From: an uncultured Clostridia bacterium
GTDB taxonomy: Bacteria; Bacillota; Clostridia; Oscillospirales; Acutalibacteraceae
Reading direction: 5' to 3'
Length of the DNA stretch: 11,328 nucleotides
Assembly: GCA_947623215.1 (NCBI GenBank)
Contig: CANQGN010000035.1
Coordinates: forward strand, 1 to 11,328
In this document: in pieces, positions 1 through 7,262 of the stretch
How the letters are laid out: each line of letters opens with the position of its first letter
How positions within the stretch are numbered: the stretch's first letter is position 1
The notes under the pieces: model-generated
Database searches by the model: none
What the model was told of the DNA's origin: nothing
Seen by the model: the letters and a program-made list of their open reading frames with translations, nothing else
Program-made: the position numbers and the translations under genes

Positions 1-2186
1 CGAGCGGGTGCGGTAGCGGTGGGGCTTTTGCAGCGCCCCTCGCGGTAAGGCGCGGCAGAGGCCAGCCGGTGGCCCCGCTTTTGGGTCATTACCGCCACGC
101 CGGCGGTGTTTTTGGTGGTTTTGCTTTGAATGGCGGCGGAGGCAAAGAGCAGCCGCCGACCGTTGGTAGAAGTAAGCAGGAACTCCCCTTCCTCCGGCGC
201 GTAAAGGGCGGCGGTAAGGGGGGCTTTGTCGCTGTACGCCCCCACCAGCTTTTTGCGGTTGGTCACCGTTTTGTAGGCGCTCATGGCCACCTTGGCCACC
301 TTGCCGTTCTCAAAGAAAAAGAGCATATGCCCGGGGTAGGCGGCGGTGGTAACGGCCATGGTAACCGGCCGCTCGCCCTCTTCCATTTGTAGCTTCGCGG
401 CCACAAAGTCGCCCATGGCGCTGGCGCGGGTTTCGTCAAACGCGGCGGCGGTGGTTTTGTACACCTGGTGCCGGTTGGTAAAAAAGAGCAGCTCCGCGTT
501 GTTGGTGGCCTCTACCGAAAGGACAATTTCGTCCCCCTCTTTCAGCTTGTGCTCGCCGCTCATGCGCAGCGAGGCGGGGGTGATTTTTTTAAAGTAGCCC
601 TCGCGGGTATAAAACAAATGCACGGGGTAGTCGGGCGGCGCTTGCTCCGCCGGGGCCTCGGGCAGGTCTTCGGCGTGGACAATGGCGGTTTTGCGCTCTT
701 GCCCGTACTTTTTGGCCACTTCTTTGAGCTCCGCTATAATAATGGCCTTAATTTTGGCGTTGCTTTTTACCACTTCTTCCAGCTCCGCTACCGTGGCGGT
801 AAGGCTTTCAAGCTCTGCTAAGCGATTTAAAATATACTCCCGGTTCAGGTGGCGCAGCTTTATCTCCGCCACGTACTCGGCCTGCGTTTCGTCTATGCCA
901 AAGCCCATCATGAGGTTCGGCACCACTTCGCTTTCTGCCGCGGCGTCGCGCACAATGCGCACGGCTTTGTCAATATCCAGCAAAATTTTAGAAAGCCCTT
1001 GCAGCAAATGCAGCTTTTCTTTGGCCTTTTGCAAATCGTAATACACCCGGCGGCGCACGCACTCCATGCGAAAGGCCACCCACTCGCCGAGCAGCTCCCG
1101 CACCCCCATTACCCGGGGGGCGCCGGCGATAAGCACGTTAAAATTGCAGGAAAAGCTGTCTTCCAGCGGGGTGAGCTTAAACAGGCGGGCCATGAGTTTG
1201 TCGGGGTCGACCCCCCGCTTTAAGTCTATGGTAATGCGCAGGCCCTGTATGCCGGTTTCGTCGCGAATGTCATTGATTTCGGTAATTTTTTTCTGCTTGA
1301 CCAGCTCTACGATTTTTTCAATAATGGCTTCGCAGGTAGCGGTGGGGGGAATTTGGGTAACGTCGATACAATGGTTGGCCTTGTCGTAGGCGTACACACT
1401 GCGCACTTTAAAGCTGCCGAGGCCGGTCTCGTAAATTTTTTGCATGTCCGCCCGGTTGTAGAGCAGCTGCCCGCCGCCGGGGAAGTCGGGCGCGAGCAAA
1501 GTGTCGGCAATCTCGTGCCCTTCGTCTCGCATAAGGGCGACGGTGGTTTCGCACACCTCTTTTAAATTAAAGGAGCAAATGTTGCTGGCCATGGCCACCG
1601 CAATGCCGATGTTGTTGTTGACCAGTACAGAGGGGAAGGTAACGGGAAAGAGGGCGGGTTCTTTCATGGAGGCGTCGTAATTGTCTACAAAATCCACCGT
1701 GTCTTTGCCGATGTCGCGGAACAGCTCGGCGGCAAAATCCGCCAGCTTGGCCTCGGTATAGCGGGAGGCGGCGGCCTTCATGTCTCGCGAGTAGGCCTTG
1801 CCAAAGCTGCCTTTTGAGAGCACGTAGGGGTGCAGCAGCGCCTCGTTGCCGGTGGTCAGCCGCACCATGGTCTCGTAAATGGCGGCGTCGCCGTGGGGGT
1901 TTAACTTCATGGTCTCGCCCACAATGTTGGCAGACTTGACCGTTTTGCCGTTTAGCAGCCCCTGCCGGTACATGGTGTAGAGCAGCTTGCGGTGGGCGGG
2001 TTTAAAGCCGTCTATCTCTGGAATGGCGCGGGAGACGATAACGCTCATGGCGTAGGGCATAAAGTTGATTTTGAGCGTTTCGGTAACCGGCTGCTCTACC
2101 ACCAGGCCGGAGCCCATAATGGTGGTGTGCAGCGCCTCTAAATCCGGCGCGGCGGCGGGTTGGGGTTTTTTCTTTTTGGGCGGCAT
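1..2186 (-). CDS. parC: Type IIA DNA topoisomerase subunit A (ParC/GyrA-like), 3' end outside the window
   Basis: This is the DNA breakage-reunion subunit of a type IIA topoisomerase. It should pair with the B subunit just upstream to pass one duplex through another in the cytoplasm. The frame is open for 728 codons from ATG 2186 to the left edge with no stop, so the C-terminus is missing. A GGAGGAGGAG ribosome site lies 7 bases before the ATG. Visible landmarks are a Lys/Pro-rich N-terminal tail, the HTH segment NPHGDAAIYE (residues 96-105), the catalytic Tyr143 in RYTEAKL, a coiled-coil-like stretch at about 430-510, and beta-pinwheel-type repeats from about 560 on. I see no GyrA box (QRRGGKG) in the visible part. 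That, plus clear divergence from standard GyrA, favours a ParC-type paralogue, but decatenase versus gyrase activity cannot be settled from sequence. The usual quinolone-contact Ser is Ala101. Confidence 0.9.
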   Translation of the reverse strand, partial: MPPKKKKPQPAAAPDLEALHTTIMGSGLVVEQPVTETLKINFMPYAMSVIVSRAIPEIDGFKPAHRKLLYTMYRQGLLNGKTVKSANIVGETMKLNPHGDAAIYETMVRLTTGNEALLHPYVLSKGSFGKAYSRDMKAAASRYTEAKLADFAAELFRDIGKDTVDFVDNYDASMKEPALFPVTFPSVLVNNNIGIAVAMASNICSFNLKEVCETTVALMRDEGHEIADTLLAPDFPGGGQLLYNRADMQKIYETGLGSFKVRSVYAYDKANHCIDVTQIPPTATCEAIIEKIVELVKQKKITEINDIRDETGIQGLRITIDLKRGVDPDKLMARLFKLTPLEDSFSCNFNVLIAGAPRVMGVRELLGEWVAFRMECVRRRVYYDLQKAKEKLHLLQGLSKILLDIDKAVRIVRDAAAESEVVPNLMMGFGIDETQAEYVAEIKLRHLNREYILNRLAELESLTATVAELEEVVKSNAKIKAIIIAELKEVAKKYGQERKTAIVHAEDLPEAPAEQAPPDYPVHLFYTREGYFKKITPASLRMSGEHKLKEGDEIVLSVEATNNAELLFFTNRHQVYKTTAAAFDETRASAMGDFVAAKLQMEEGERPVTMAVTTAAYPGHMLFFFENGKVAKVAMSAYKTVTNRKKLVGAYSDKAPLTAALYAPEEGEFLLTSTNGRRLLFASAAIQSKTTKNTAGVAVMTQKRGHRLASAAPYREGRCKSPTATAPA

Positions 2187-2205
2187 GGGTTTTCTCCTCC
2201 TCCCC

Positions 2206-4185
2206 TTATGACACGTCTATCATGTCAAGGTATAGCGCGCCGTTTTCGGCAATGTATTCCTTGCGGCCGGAAAGGTTGTCGCCCTCCAGCAGGTCAAACA
2301 TTTCGGCAGTTTCTTGCTCTGCCTCGGGCATGACCCGTATCAACCGGCGGGTGGCGGGGTTCATGGTGGTAAGGTTCATCATGTCCGGGTCGTTTTCGCC
2401 CAACCCTTTCGAGCGCAGCAGCGTGTACTTTTGCCCGCCGAGGGTTTCTACAATTTCGGCCTTTTCGCGGTCGTTGTAAGCAAAGTAGGTTTGGCCTTTG
2501 GTTTGTATTTCATACAGCGGCGTTTCGGCAATGTACACCCGCCCCTCGCGAATTAGCGTGGGGGTGAGCCGGTAAAGCATGGTGAGAATGAGGGTGCGAA
2601 TTTGAAAGCCGTCTACGTCGGCGTCGGTACAAATAATGACCTTGCTCCATTGCAGCTTGTCGAGCGAAAAGGTAGATAAATCCTTATTGGCTTTGGAGGT
2701 GGCCTCTACCCCGCAGCCCATCACCTTGATTAAATTGGTAATAATTTCGCTTTTAAAAATTTTGCCGTATTCGGCCTTGAGGCAGTTTAAAATTTTGCCC
2801 CGCACCGGCATAATGGCCTGAAACTCCGGGTCGCGGGCCAGCTTGCAGGAACCCAGCGCCGAGTCGCCCTCTACAATGTAAAGCTCCCGCCGGGCGACGT
2901 CGCGGGTGCGGCAGTCTACGAATTTTTCGATGCGGTCGGCAAAATTGTTTTTCTTTTGCAGGGTTTTTTTGAGGTTCAGCCGCTCCCGCTCTGACCGCTC
3001 GCGCGAGCGCTTGTTGATGAGCACCTGCTCGGCGATTTTTTCGGCCTCGGCGGGGTTTTCCATAAAATAGACTTCCAGCTGGTGGCGGAAGAAGTCGGTC
3101 ATGGCGTCTTGAATAAACTTGTTGGTAATGGCCTTTTTGGTCTGGTTTTCGTAAGAGGTTTGGGTAGAAAAGGAGGATACCACCAGCACCAGACATTCCT
3201 CTACGTCTTGAAAGGCAATGCGGCTTTCGTTTTTCTGGTATTTGCCCTTGGCCCGCAGGTAGGCGTCTATTTGGCCGGTAAAGGCGCTGCGCACCGCTTT
3301 GTCCGGCGCGCCGCCGTACTCTAAATAGCTGGAGTTGTGGTAAAACTCCCGCGCCTGCACGGTGTTGGAAAAGCAGAGCGCCGCCTCGATTTTTAACCGG
3401 TATAGGGGGCGGTCGGGGCGGTCGCGCCCCTCGCGCTCGGTCTGCCAGCTTTGCACGCCGGTTAAGGGGGCCTCGCCCGCCAGCTCCGCCGCATAGTCGG
3501 CAATGCCCCGCTGGTAGACGTACTCAAAAGTCTCATACGCGCGGCCGGTCTGGTAGCGCAACACAAAGGTAACGCCGGGGTTGACCGCCGCCTGACGGCG
3601 CAGGGTATCCTGAAAATAATCCAGCGGCACGTTAATATCGGTAAAGACGGCAAGGTCCGGCTTCCAGCGAATGCGGGTGCCGGTGGCGCGCCCGGCGTAG
3701 GGCTCGCTTTGAAGGCCCGAAACGCACTCGCCTTTTTCAAACCGCAGGTTGTATTGTTTGCCCCCGGCGCGTACCTCGGCCTCCATATACTCCGAGGCGT
3801 ACTGGGTGGCGCACAGCCCCAGCCCGTTTAACCCCAGCGAGAACTCGTAGCTGCTGCCGGCGGTATTGTCGTATTTGCCCCCGGCGTAAAGCTCGCAAAA
3901 CACCAGCTCCCAGTTGTAGCGTTCTTCGCGCGGGTTGTAGTCTACCGGAATGCCCCGGCCAAAGTCCTCTACCTCTACCGAGCAGTCGTCGTACCGGGTA
4001 ACGATGATTTTTTTGCCGTAGCCCTCCCGCGCTTCGTCTATGGAATTGGAAATGATTTCAAAAATCGAGTGTTCGCAGCCTTCCAGCCCGTCTGACCCGA
4101 AAATCACCGCCGGGCGTTTGCGCACCCGGTCGGCGCCTTTTAAAACCGAAATGCTCTCGTTATCGTAGCCGGTTTTTTTTGCCAT
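2206..4185 (-). CDS. parE: Type IIA DNA topoisomerase subunit B (ParE/GyrB-like, diverged paralogue)
   Basis: This is the ATPase/Toprim subunit of a type IIA topoisomerase, 659 residues, close to the usual 630-650. The GHKL ATPase domain shows an N-box with Asn47 (ISNSIDEA), Asp74 in EDFGRGIP for adenine binding, a lid SLGLNGLG (116-123) and the transducer QTK Lys350. The Toprim domain has catalytic Glu439 in VEGDSA and the DADVDG acids Asp521, Asp523 and Asp525. KGLGE is at 593-597. Some standard GyrB positions differ: SGGLHGVG reads SLGLNGLG, and DVDGSHIRT reads DVDGFQIRT. I chose ATG 4185 (MAKKTGYDN) because the family begins near here. The in-frame ATG at 4266 would overlap rlmH and add a non-conserved tail. 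The ribosome site AAAGGA is 15 bases away, which is long. It is followed after 19 bases by the A subunit, so the two are almost certainly co-translated partners. Confidence 0.92.
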   Translation of the reverse strand: MAKKTGYDNESISVLKGADRVRKRPAVIFGSDGLEGCEHSIFEIISNSIDEAREGYGKKIIVTRYDDCSVEVEDFGRGIPVDYNPREERYNWELVFCELYAGGKYDNTAGSSYEFSLGLNGLGLCATQYASEYMEAEVRAGGKQYNLRFEKGECVSGLQSEPYAGRATGTRIRWKPDLAVFTDINVPLDYFQDTLRRQAAVNPGVTFVLRYQTGRAYETFEYVYQRGIADYAAELAGEAPLTGVQSWQTEREGRDRPDRPLYRLKIEAALCFSNTVQAREFYHNSSYLEYGGAPDKAVRSAFTGQIDAYLRAKGKYQKNESRIAFQDVEECLVLVVSSFSTQTSYENQTKKAITNKFIQDAMTDFFRHQLEVYFMENPAEAEKIAEQVLINKRSRERSERERLNLKKTLQKKNNFADRIEKFVDCRTRDVARRELYIVEGDSALGSCKLARDPEFQAIMPVRGKILNCLKAEYGKIFKSEIITNLIKVMGCGVEATSKANKDLSTFSLDKLQWSKVIICTDADVDGFQIRTLILTMLYRLTPTLIREGRVYIAETPLYEIQTKGQTYFAYNDREKAEIVETLGGQKYTLLRSKGLGENDPDMMNLTTMNPATRRLIRVMPEAEQETAEMFDLLEGDNLSGRKEYIAENGALYLDMIDVS

Positions 4186-4237
4186 GGCTTGCCGTCGCCG
4201 TCCTTTCTGCCCCCCGTTTTTCTTTAAGGGGAGCGCC

Positions 4238-4720
4238 TTACTTGTGGTATTTGCCGCCGCTCGCAATTTGAAAGCCGCGGTAAAGCTGCTCGAGCAGCAT
4301 AACCCGAAAGAGGGTATGGGGAAAGGTCATGGGCGAAACGGAAAAGCGCTCGCCCGCCCGCTCTTTGACCGCCGGCGACAGGCCGTTTGACCCGCCGATG
4401 AAAAAGACCAGCCGACTGACCCCCGCGGCGGCCTGCGCCGAAAGATAGTCTGCCAACTCCGGCGAGGAGAGCGGCCGCCCCTCTACGCACATGGCCACCG
4501 CCGCCGCCCGCTCGGGGCATTTTTGCAGCAGGCGGTCGCCCTCTTTTTGCAGCGCGGCGGCGATTTGCGCGGGGGAGGGGTCGTCCGGGCAGCGTTCCTC
4601 TGCCACCTCTACCACCTCTAATTTACAGAATGCCCCCAAACGCCGGGCGTATTCTTCGGCGGCTTCTTTATAATACCGCTCTTTGCACCGGCCCACGCAC
4701 AGCACCGTAACCCGCAGCAT
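4238..4720 (-). CDS. rlmH: 23S rRNA (pseudouridine1915-N3)-methyltransferase RlmH
   Basis: RlmH is a SPOUT-fold, homodimeric S-adenosylmethionine-dependent enzyme that methylates N3 of pseudouridine 1915 in helix 69 of 23S rRNA, acting on assembled 70S ribosomes. The protein is 160 residues against a usual 155-160. It carries the glycine-rich SAM-knot motif FFIGGSNGLSP (106-116), the segment MTFPHTLFRVMLLEQLYRG (131-149) and the nearly invariant C-terminal YHK (158-160), so it is complete. The ATG at 4720 follows an AGGAG site. Its gene lies 18 bases after walJ and 52 bases before the parE-like gene on the same strand. walJ and rlmH are neighbours in many Firmicutes, which supports both calls. 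Confidence 0.96.
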   Translation of the reverse strand: MLRVTVLCVGRCKERYYKEAAEEYARRLGAFCKLEVVEVAEERCPDDPSPAQIAAALQKEGDRLLQKCPERAAAVAMCVEGRPLSSPELADYLSAQAAAGVSRLVFFIGGSNGLSPAVKERAGERFSVSPMTFPHTLFRVMLLEQLYRGFQIASGGKYHK

Positions 4721-4738
4721 CGTTTTTTTCTCCTAACC

Positions 4739-5524
4739 TTATAGCAGCACCGGCTGGCCGCCCTGCCGGGGGGCCACGGTAAGCAGGTAGTCGCGCCCCT
4801 CGCGCATACCGGCGGCGGCAAGGCTTTGCAGGGCGCAGCCCCGCGCCAGCGCCGGGCGGTTGTTTTCTTCGCTTAAATGGGCCAAAATAAACCGGGTGGC
4901 CCCGGCCCGTACCAGCCCCGGCAGCTCGGCTGCCGCGTCGGGGTTAGAGAGGTGCCCCGTGCGGCCGAAAATGCGCTCTTTTAAATAAGCCGGGTAAGGG
5001 CCGGCGCTCAACATCTCCGGGTCGTGGTTAGACTCTAACACCACCGCCGTGCTGCCGCAAAGCGCGGCGCGTACCTCGGCGCTTACAAAGCCGAGGTCGG
5101 TGCAAACCGAAACGGCGCGGCCGTCCGGCAGGGTAATGCGGTAGCCCCAGCTTTGGGCGGCGTCGTGCGAGGTGGCAAAGCGCCGCACGCAAAAGTCGCC
5201 CACGGCCAGCTCCTCTACGTCCAGCACGTAAGCCTCTACCCCGTTCAGGTCGCCGCTGGCAAGCAGGGCGCGCAGGGTGCCCTCGCTGCCAAATACCGGC
5301 GTGTGGTGGCGGGCGGCAAACACCCGCAGCCCGGCAATATGGTCTTTGTGCTCGTGGGTTAAAAAAATCGCCGCAATGGCCGCCGGCTCTACCGAAAGGG
5401 CGCACAGCGCTTCCGTTAGGCGGCGGGCGCTCACGCCGGCGTCTACCAGCACGCCCGCGCTCCCCGCGCCCACGTATGTACTGTTGCCGCTGCTGCCGCT
5501 GAACAGCGGACAAACCTTTGCCAT
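4739..5524 (-). CDS. walJ: MBL-fold metallohydrolase of the WalJ/YycJ family
   Basis: This is a cytoplasmic metallo-beta-lactamase-fold hydrolase of 261 residues. The metal-binding signature HEHKDH is at 57-62. Further ligands or conserved motifs are His120 (ATSHD), Asp143 (CTDLG), His167 (ESNHD), His191 (GHLSN) and His216 (AHLSEENN). The start SGSSGNSTY (9-17) is typical of WalJ. In Bacillus and Streptococcus, WalJ/YycJ is encoded with the WalRK cell-wall two-component system and has been linked to DNA repair or coordination of division with replication; its substrate is uncertain. Here no walR or walK is adjacent, and it instead leads a walJ-rlmH-parE-parC cluster. The ATG at 5524 has an AGGAG site 10 bases upstream. 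No signal peptide or membrane segment is visible. Confidence 0.93.
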   Translation of the reverse strand: MAKVCPLFSGSSGNSTYVGAGSAGVLVDAGVSARRLTEALCALSVEPAAIAAIFLTHEHKDHIAGLRVFAARHHTPVFGSEGTLRALLASGDLNGVEAYVLDVEELAVGDFCVRRFATSHDAAQSWGYRITLPDGRAVSVCTDLGFVSAEVRAALCGSTAVVLESNHDPEMLSAGPYPAYLKERIFGRTGHLSNPDAAAELPGLVRAGATRFILAHLSEENNRPALARGCALQSLAAAGMREGRDYLLTVAPRQGGQPVLL

Positions 5525-5570
5525 AAATGAATTTCTCCTAACCTAAAGGGAATGCGAATGCGGGAATCAT

Positions 5571-5605
5571 AAAGAAAAAGAACCTTCCTGAACGGCCGCT
5601 GAAGG
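5571..5605 (-). terminator. Probable intrinsic terminator after murA
   Basis: Read on the minus strand, CCTTC (5605-5601) pairs with GAAGG (5587-5583), with further weak pairing inside the loop. The run TTCTTTTTCTTT (5582-5571) follows directly. It lies about 100 bases after the murA stop and about 45 bases before the walJ start, so it would separate murA from the downstream cluster. A second GC-rich hairpin, AAGGG/CCCTT around GCCCC-GCC-GGGGC (5602-5629), shares four bases with it and could compete with its folding. The 181-base gap between murA and walJ holds no other gene that I can see, and no clear promoter. Confidence 0.5.
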
Positions 5606-5705
5606 GTCGCCCCGGCGGGGCAAGCCCTTGGCTGCGCTGCAAAAAGGCTCTGTCTTTCCTACTCTTTTTCAAATGGTGCAAGACAATTCGCCCGGCGAGG
5701 CCGCC

Positions 5706-6986
5706 CTACACCACTTTAGAAACCGGCGAGGGCAGGGTAACCCGCCGAATATCGGCCCCCAGCCCGCGCAGCTTTTCCTCAATGTTTTCGTAGCCCCGCT
5801 CAATATACTGTATCTCTTCGATTTCGGTTACGCCCTCGGCTATCATGCCTGCTATCAGCATGGCCGCGCCCGCCCGCAGGTCGTTGGCGCGCACCGGGGC
5901 GCCCTTTAGCTTTTCTACGCCCTGAATCACGGCTACCTTGCCGTTTACCTGAATATTCGCCCCCATGCTGGCCAGCTGGGCGGTATAGCGAAAGCGATTG
6001 TCCCAAATGCCTTCGTTAATCACGCTGGTGCCCTCCGCAACCGAAAGCAGCACCCCAAACTGGGGCTGCATATCGGTAGGAAAACCGGGGTGGGGCATGG
6101 TTTTGACCATGCATTTGGTCAACCGCCCGGTGCGGCGCACCCGCACCGCTTCGTCGTACTCCGTCACCTCGGCCCCGGCTTCGATCAACTTGTTGCTAAT
6201 CGACTCCAAATGCTTCGGGATGACGTTTTCTATCAGCACGTCGCCGCCCGTTGCGGCCGCCGCCACCATAAAAGTACCAGCCTCTATCTGGTCGGGAATA
6301 ATGGAATAGGTGGTAGAGCGCAGCTCGTCCACCCCGCGAATTTTAATCACATCGGTACCGGCGCCGCGAATGTCTGCCCCCATGGAGTTTAAAAAGTTGG
6401 CGAGGTCTACAATGTGGGGTTCCTTGGCGGCGTTTTCAATCACCGTCAGCCCGCGGGCGAGCACGGCGGCAATCATAATGTTAATGGTCGCCCCAACCGA
6501 CACCACGTCTAAATAAATCTGGTTGCCCACCAGCCGGTCGGCCGCAACCGAAATCATCCCGTCTTGCAGGGCAATTTCGGCGCCCAGCGCCTCAAACCCC
6601 TTTAAGTGCTGGTCTATGGGGCGGGGGCCCAGGTCGCACCCGCCCGGCATGGCCACCGAGGCGTGGTGAAACCGGCCGAGCAACGCCCCAATGAGGTAAT
6701 ACGAGGCCCGCATTCGCTTGGCCATTTCGTGCGGCACGGTTTGGGTGTGAATGGTGCGGGGGTCAATCTCTATCGTGTGGGCGTTTACCGTGCGCACCCG
6801 CGCGCCCATTTCATACAATATACGCAGGCAGTTGGTAACGTCAGAAATCTCCGGCACGTTCTCTATGCGGCAAACCCCGCTGCAAAGTATCACCGCCGGC
6901 AAAATGGCGACCGCCGCGTTTTTGGCGCCGCTTACCGACACCGAACCGACTAAAGGCCGCCCGCCGTTGACGACAAATTTATCCAT
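5706..6986 (-). CDS. murA: UDP-N-acetylglucosamine 1-carboxyvinyltransferase MurA
   Basis: MurA catalyses the first committed step of peptidoglycan synthesis, moving enolpyruvate from phosphoenolpyruvate to UDP-GlcNAc in the cytoplasm. The protein is 426 residues, within the usual range. It shows Lys22-Asn23 in SGAKNAA, the active-site Cys117 in MPGGCDLGPRP (the residue fosfomycin alkylates, so the enzyme is predicted to be sensitive), Asp305 in FPTDMQ and Arg397 in IERGYE. I chose ATG 6986 (MDKFVVNGG) because the family begins here and an AAGGAG site lies 10 bases upstream. The frame stays open to 7112, but that extension is GC-rich leader sequence and has no conservation. Firmicutes often have two MurA copies; whether this is the main one cannot be told from this window. 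It has its own predicted promoter and is probably terminated before walJ. Confidence 0.96.
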   Translation of the reverse strand: MDKFVVNGGRPLVGSVSVSGAKNAAVAILPAVILCSGVCRIENVPEISDVTNCLRILYEMGARVRTVNAHTIEIDPRTIHTQTVPHEMAKRMRASYYLIGALLGRFHHASVAMPGGCDLGPRPIDQHLKGFEALGAEIALQDGMISVAADRLVGNQIYLDVVSVGATINIMIAAVLARGLTVIENAAKEPHIVDLANFLNSMGADIRGAGTDVIKIRGVDELRSTTYSIIPDQIEAGTFMVAAAATGGDVLIENVIPKHLESISNKLIEAGAEVTEYDEAVRVRRTGRLTKCMVKTMPHPGFPTDMQPQFGVLLSVAEGTSVINEGIWDNRFRYTAQLASMGANIQVNGKVAVIQGVEKLKGAPVRANDLRAGAAMLIAGMIAEGVTEIEEIQYIERGYENIEEKLRGLGADIRRVTLPSPVSKVV

Positions 6987-7085
6987 AAAAGGAAGACTCC
7001 TTTTTCGACCGTTTTTTCGGGGGGCGGCATGGCCCCGCCCCGCCCGCGCCGCATACCCCCAAAAGGGGCGGCGCACACGACTCCG
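6987..7085 (-). promoter_or_regulatory. Structured GC-rich 5' leader of murA with a hairpin over the ribosome binding site
   Basis: The predicted murA transcript begins with about 100 untranslated bases that hold three successive hairpins. The first is GCGCCGC/GCGGCGC enclosing CCCC-TTTT-GGGG. The second is GGGGCGG/CCGCCCC with loop GGCCATG. The third is AAAAGGA (7004-6998)/TCCTTTT (6993-6987) with a 4-base loop. The last one pairs most of the murA Shine-Dalgarno sequence immediately before the ATG. The G runs on this strand (GGGGG, GGG, GGGG, GGGG) could also form a G-quadruplex in RNA. I do not recognise a known riboswitch class. No U-tract follows these hairpins, so if the leader regulates, it would act at translation rather than by termination. 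Confidence 0.45.
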
Positions 7086-7091
7086 TTTAGT

Positions 7092-7100
7092 AGTATACCA
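7092..7100 (-). promoter_or_regulatory. Extended -10 promoter of murA
   Basis: On the minus strand TGG-TATACT forms an extended -10 element (TGn directly before a near-consensus Pribnow box). The bases upstream are T-rich from the spo0A terminator, and no good -35 box is present at 16-18 bases. Transcription would begin near 7085. It lies just after the spo0A terminator, as expected for an independent murA promoter. Confidence 0.55.
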
Positions 7101-7110
7101 CCTTCGGTGC

Positions 7111-7157
7111 AAAAAATAAAGGCCTATTTTTGAAAAATTTTACAAAAACAGGCCTTT
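7111..7157 (-). terminator. Hairpin terminator after spo0A (bidirectional in form)
   Basis: AAAGGCCT (7118-7125) and AGGCCTTT (7150-7157) are perfect inverse complements. Inside them TTTTTG (7127-7132) pairs with CAAAAA (7143-7148) around a 10-base loop. The single unmatched position, 7126/7149, is A-C on the plus strand but G-U on the minus-strand RNA, so the stem is a continuous 15 pairs only in the spo0A direction. The minus strand continues with ATTTTTT. A T run also follows on the plus strand, so weak termination the other way is possible. It sits about 105 bases after the spo0A stop. Confidence 0.75.
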
Positions 7158-7262
7158 TTTTCCCATATCTTGGGTTTTTCACGGTTTTTTCATACAAAAT
7201 AAGCCGCTTTTGCAGGCGAAGGGCCTTTTGCAGCCGGTCGCCGCCCGCCTTATTCTTCTCCT

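Noticed and set aside
1..2186. Several plus-strand open frames of 60-124 codons across the left part of the window
   Set aside because: They are antisense to the continuous topoisomerase A frame, have no ribosome sites, and their compositions (His/Gly/Phe or Ser/Arg rich) are typical shadows in GC-rich DNA.
4186..4266. Longer start of the parE-like gene at ATG 4266
   Set aside because: It would overlap the end of rlmH by 29 bases and add 27 residues without similarity to the family; MAKKTGYDN at 4185 fits the known N-terminus better.
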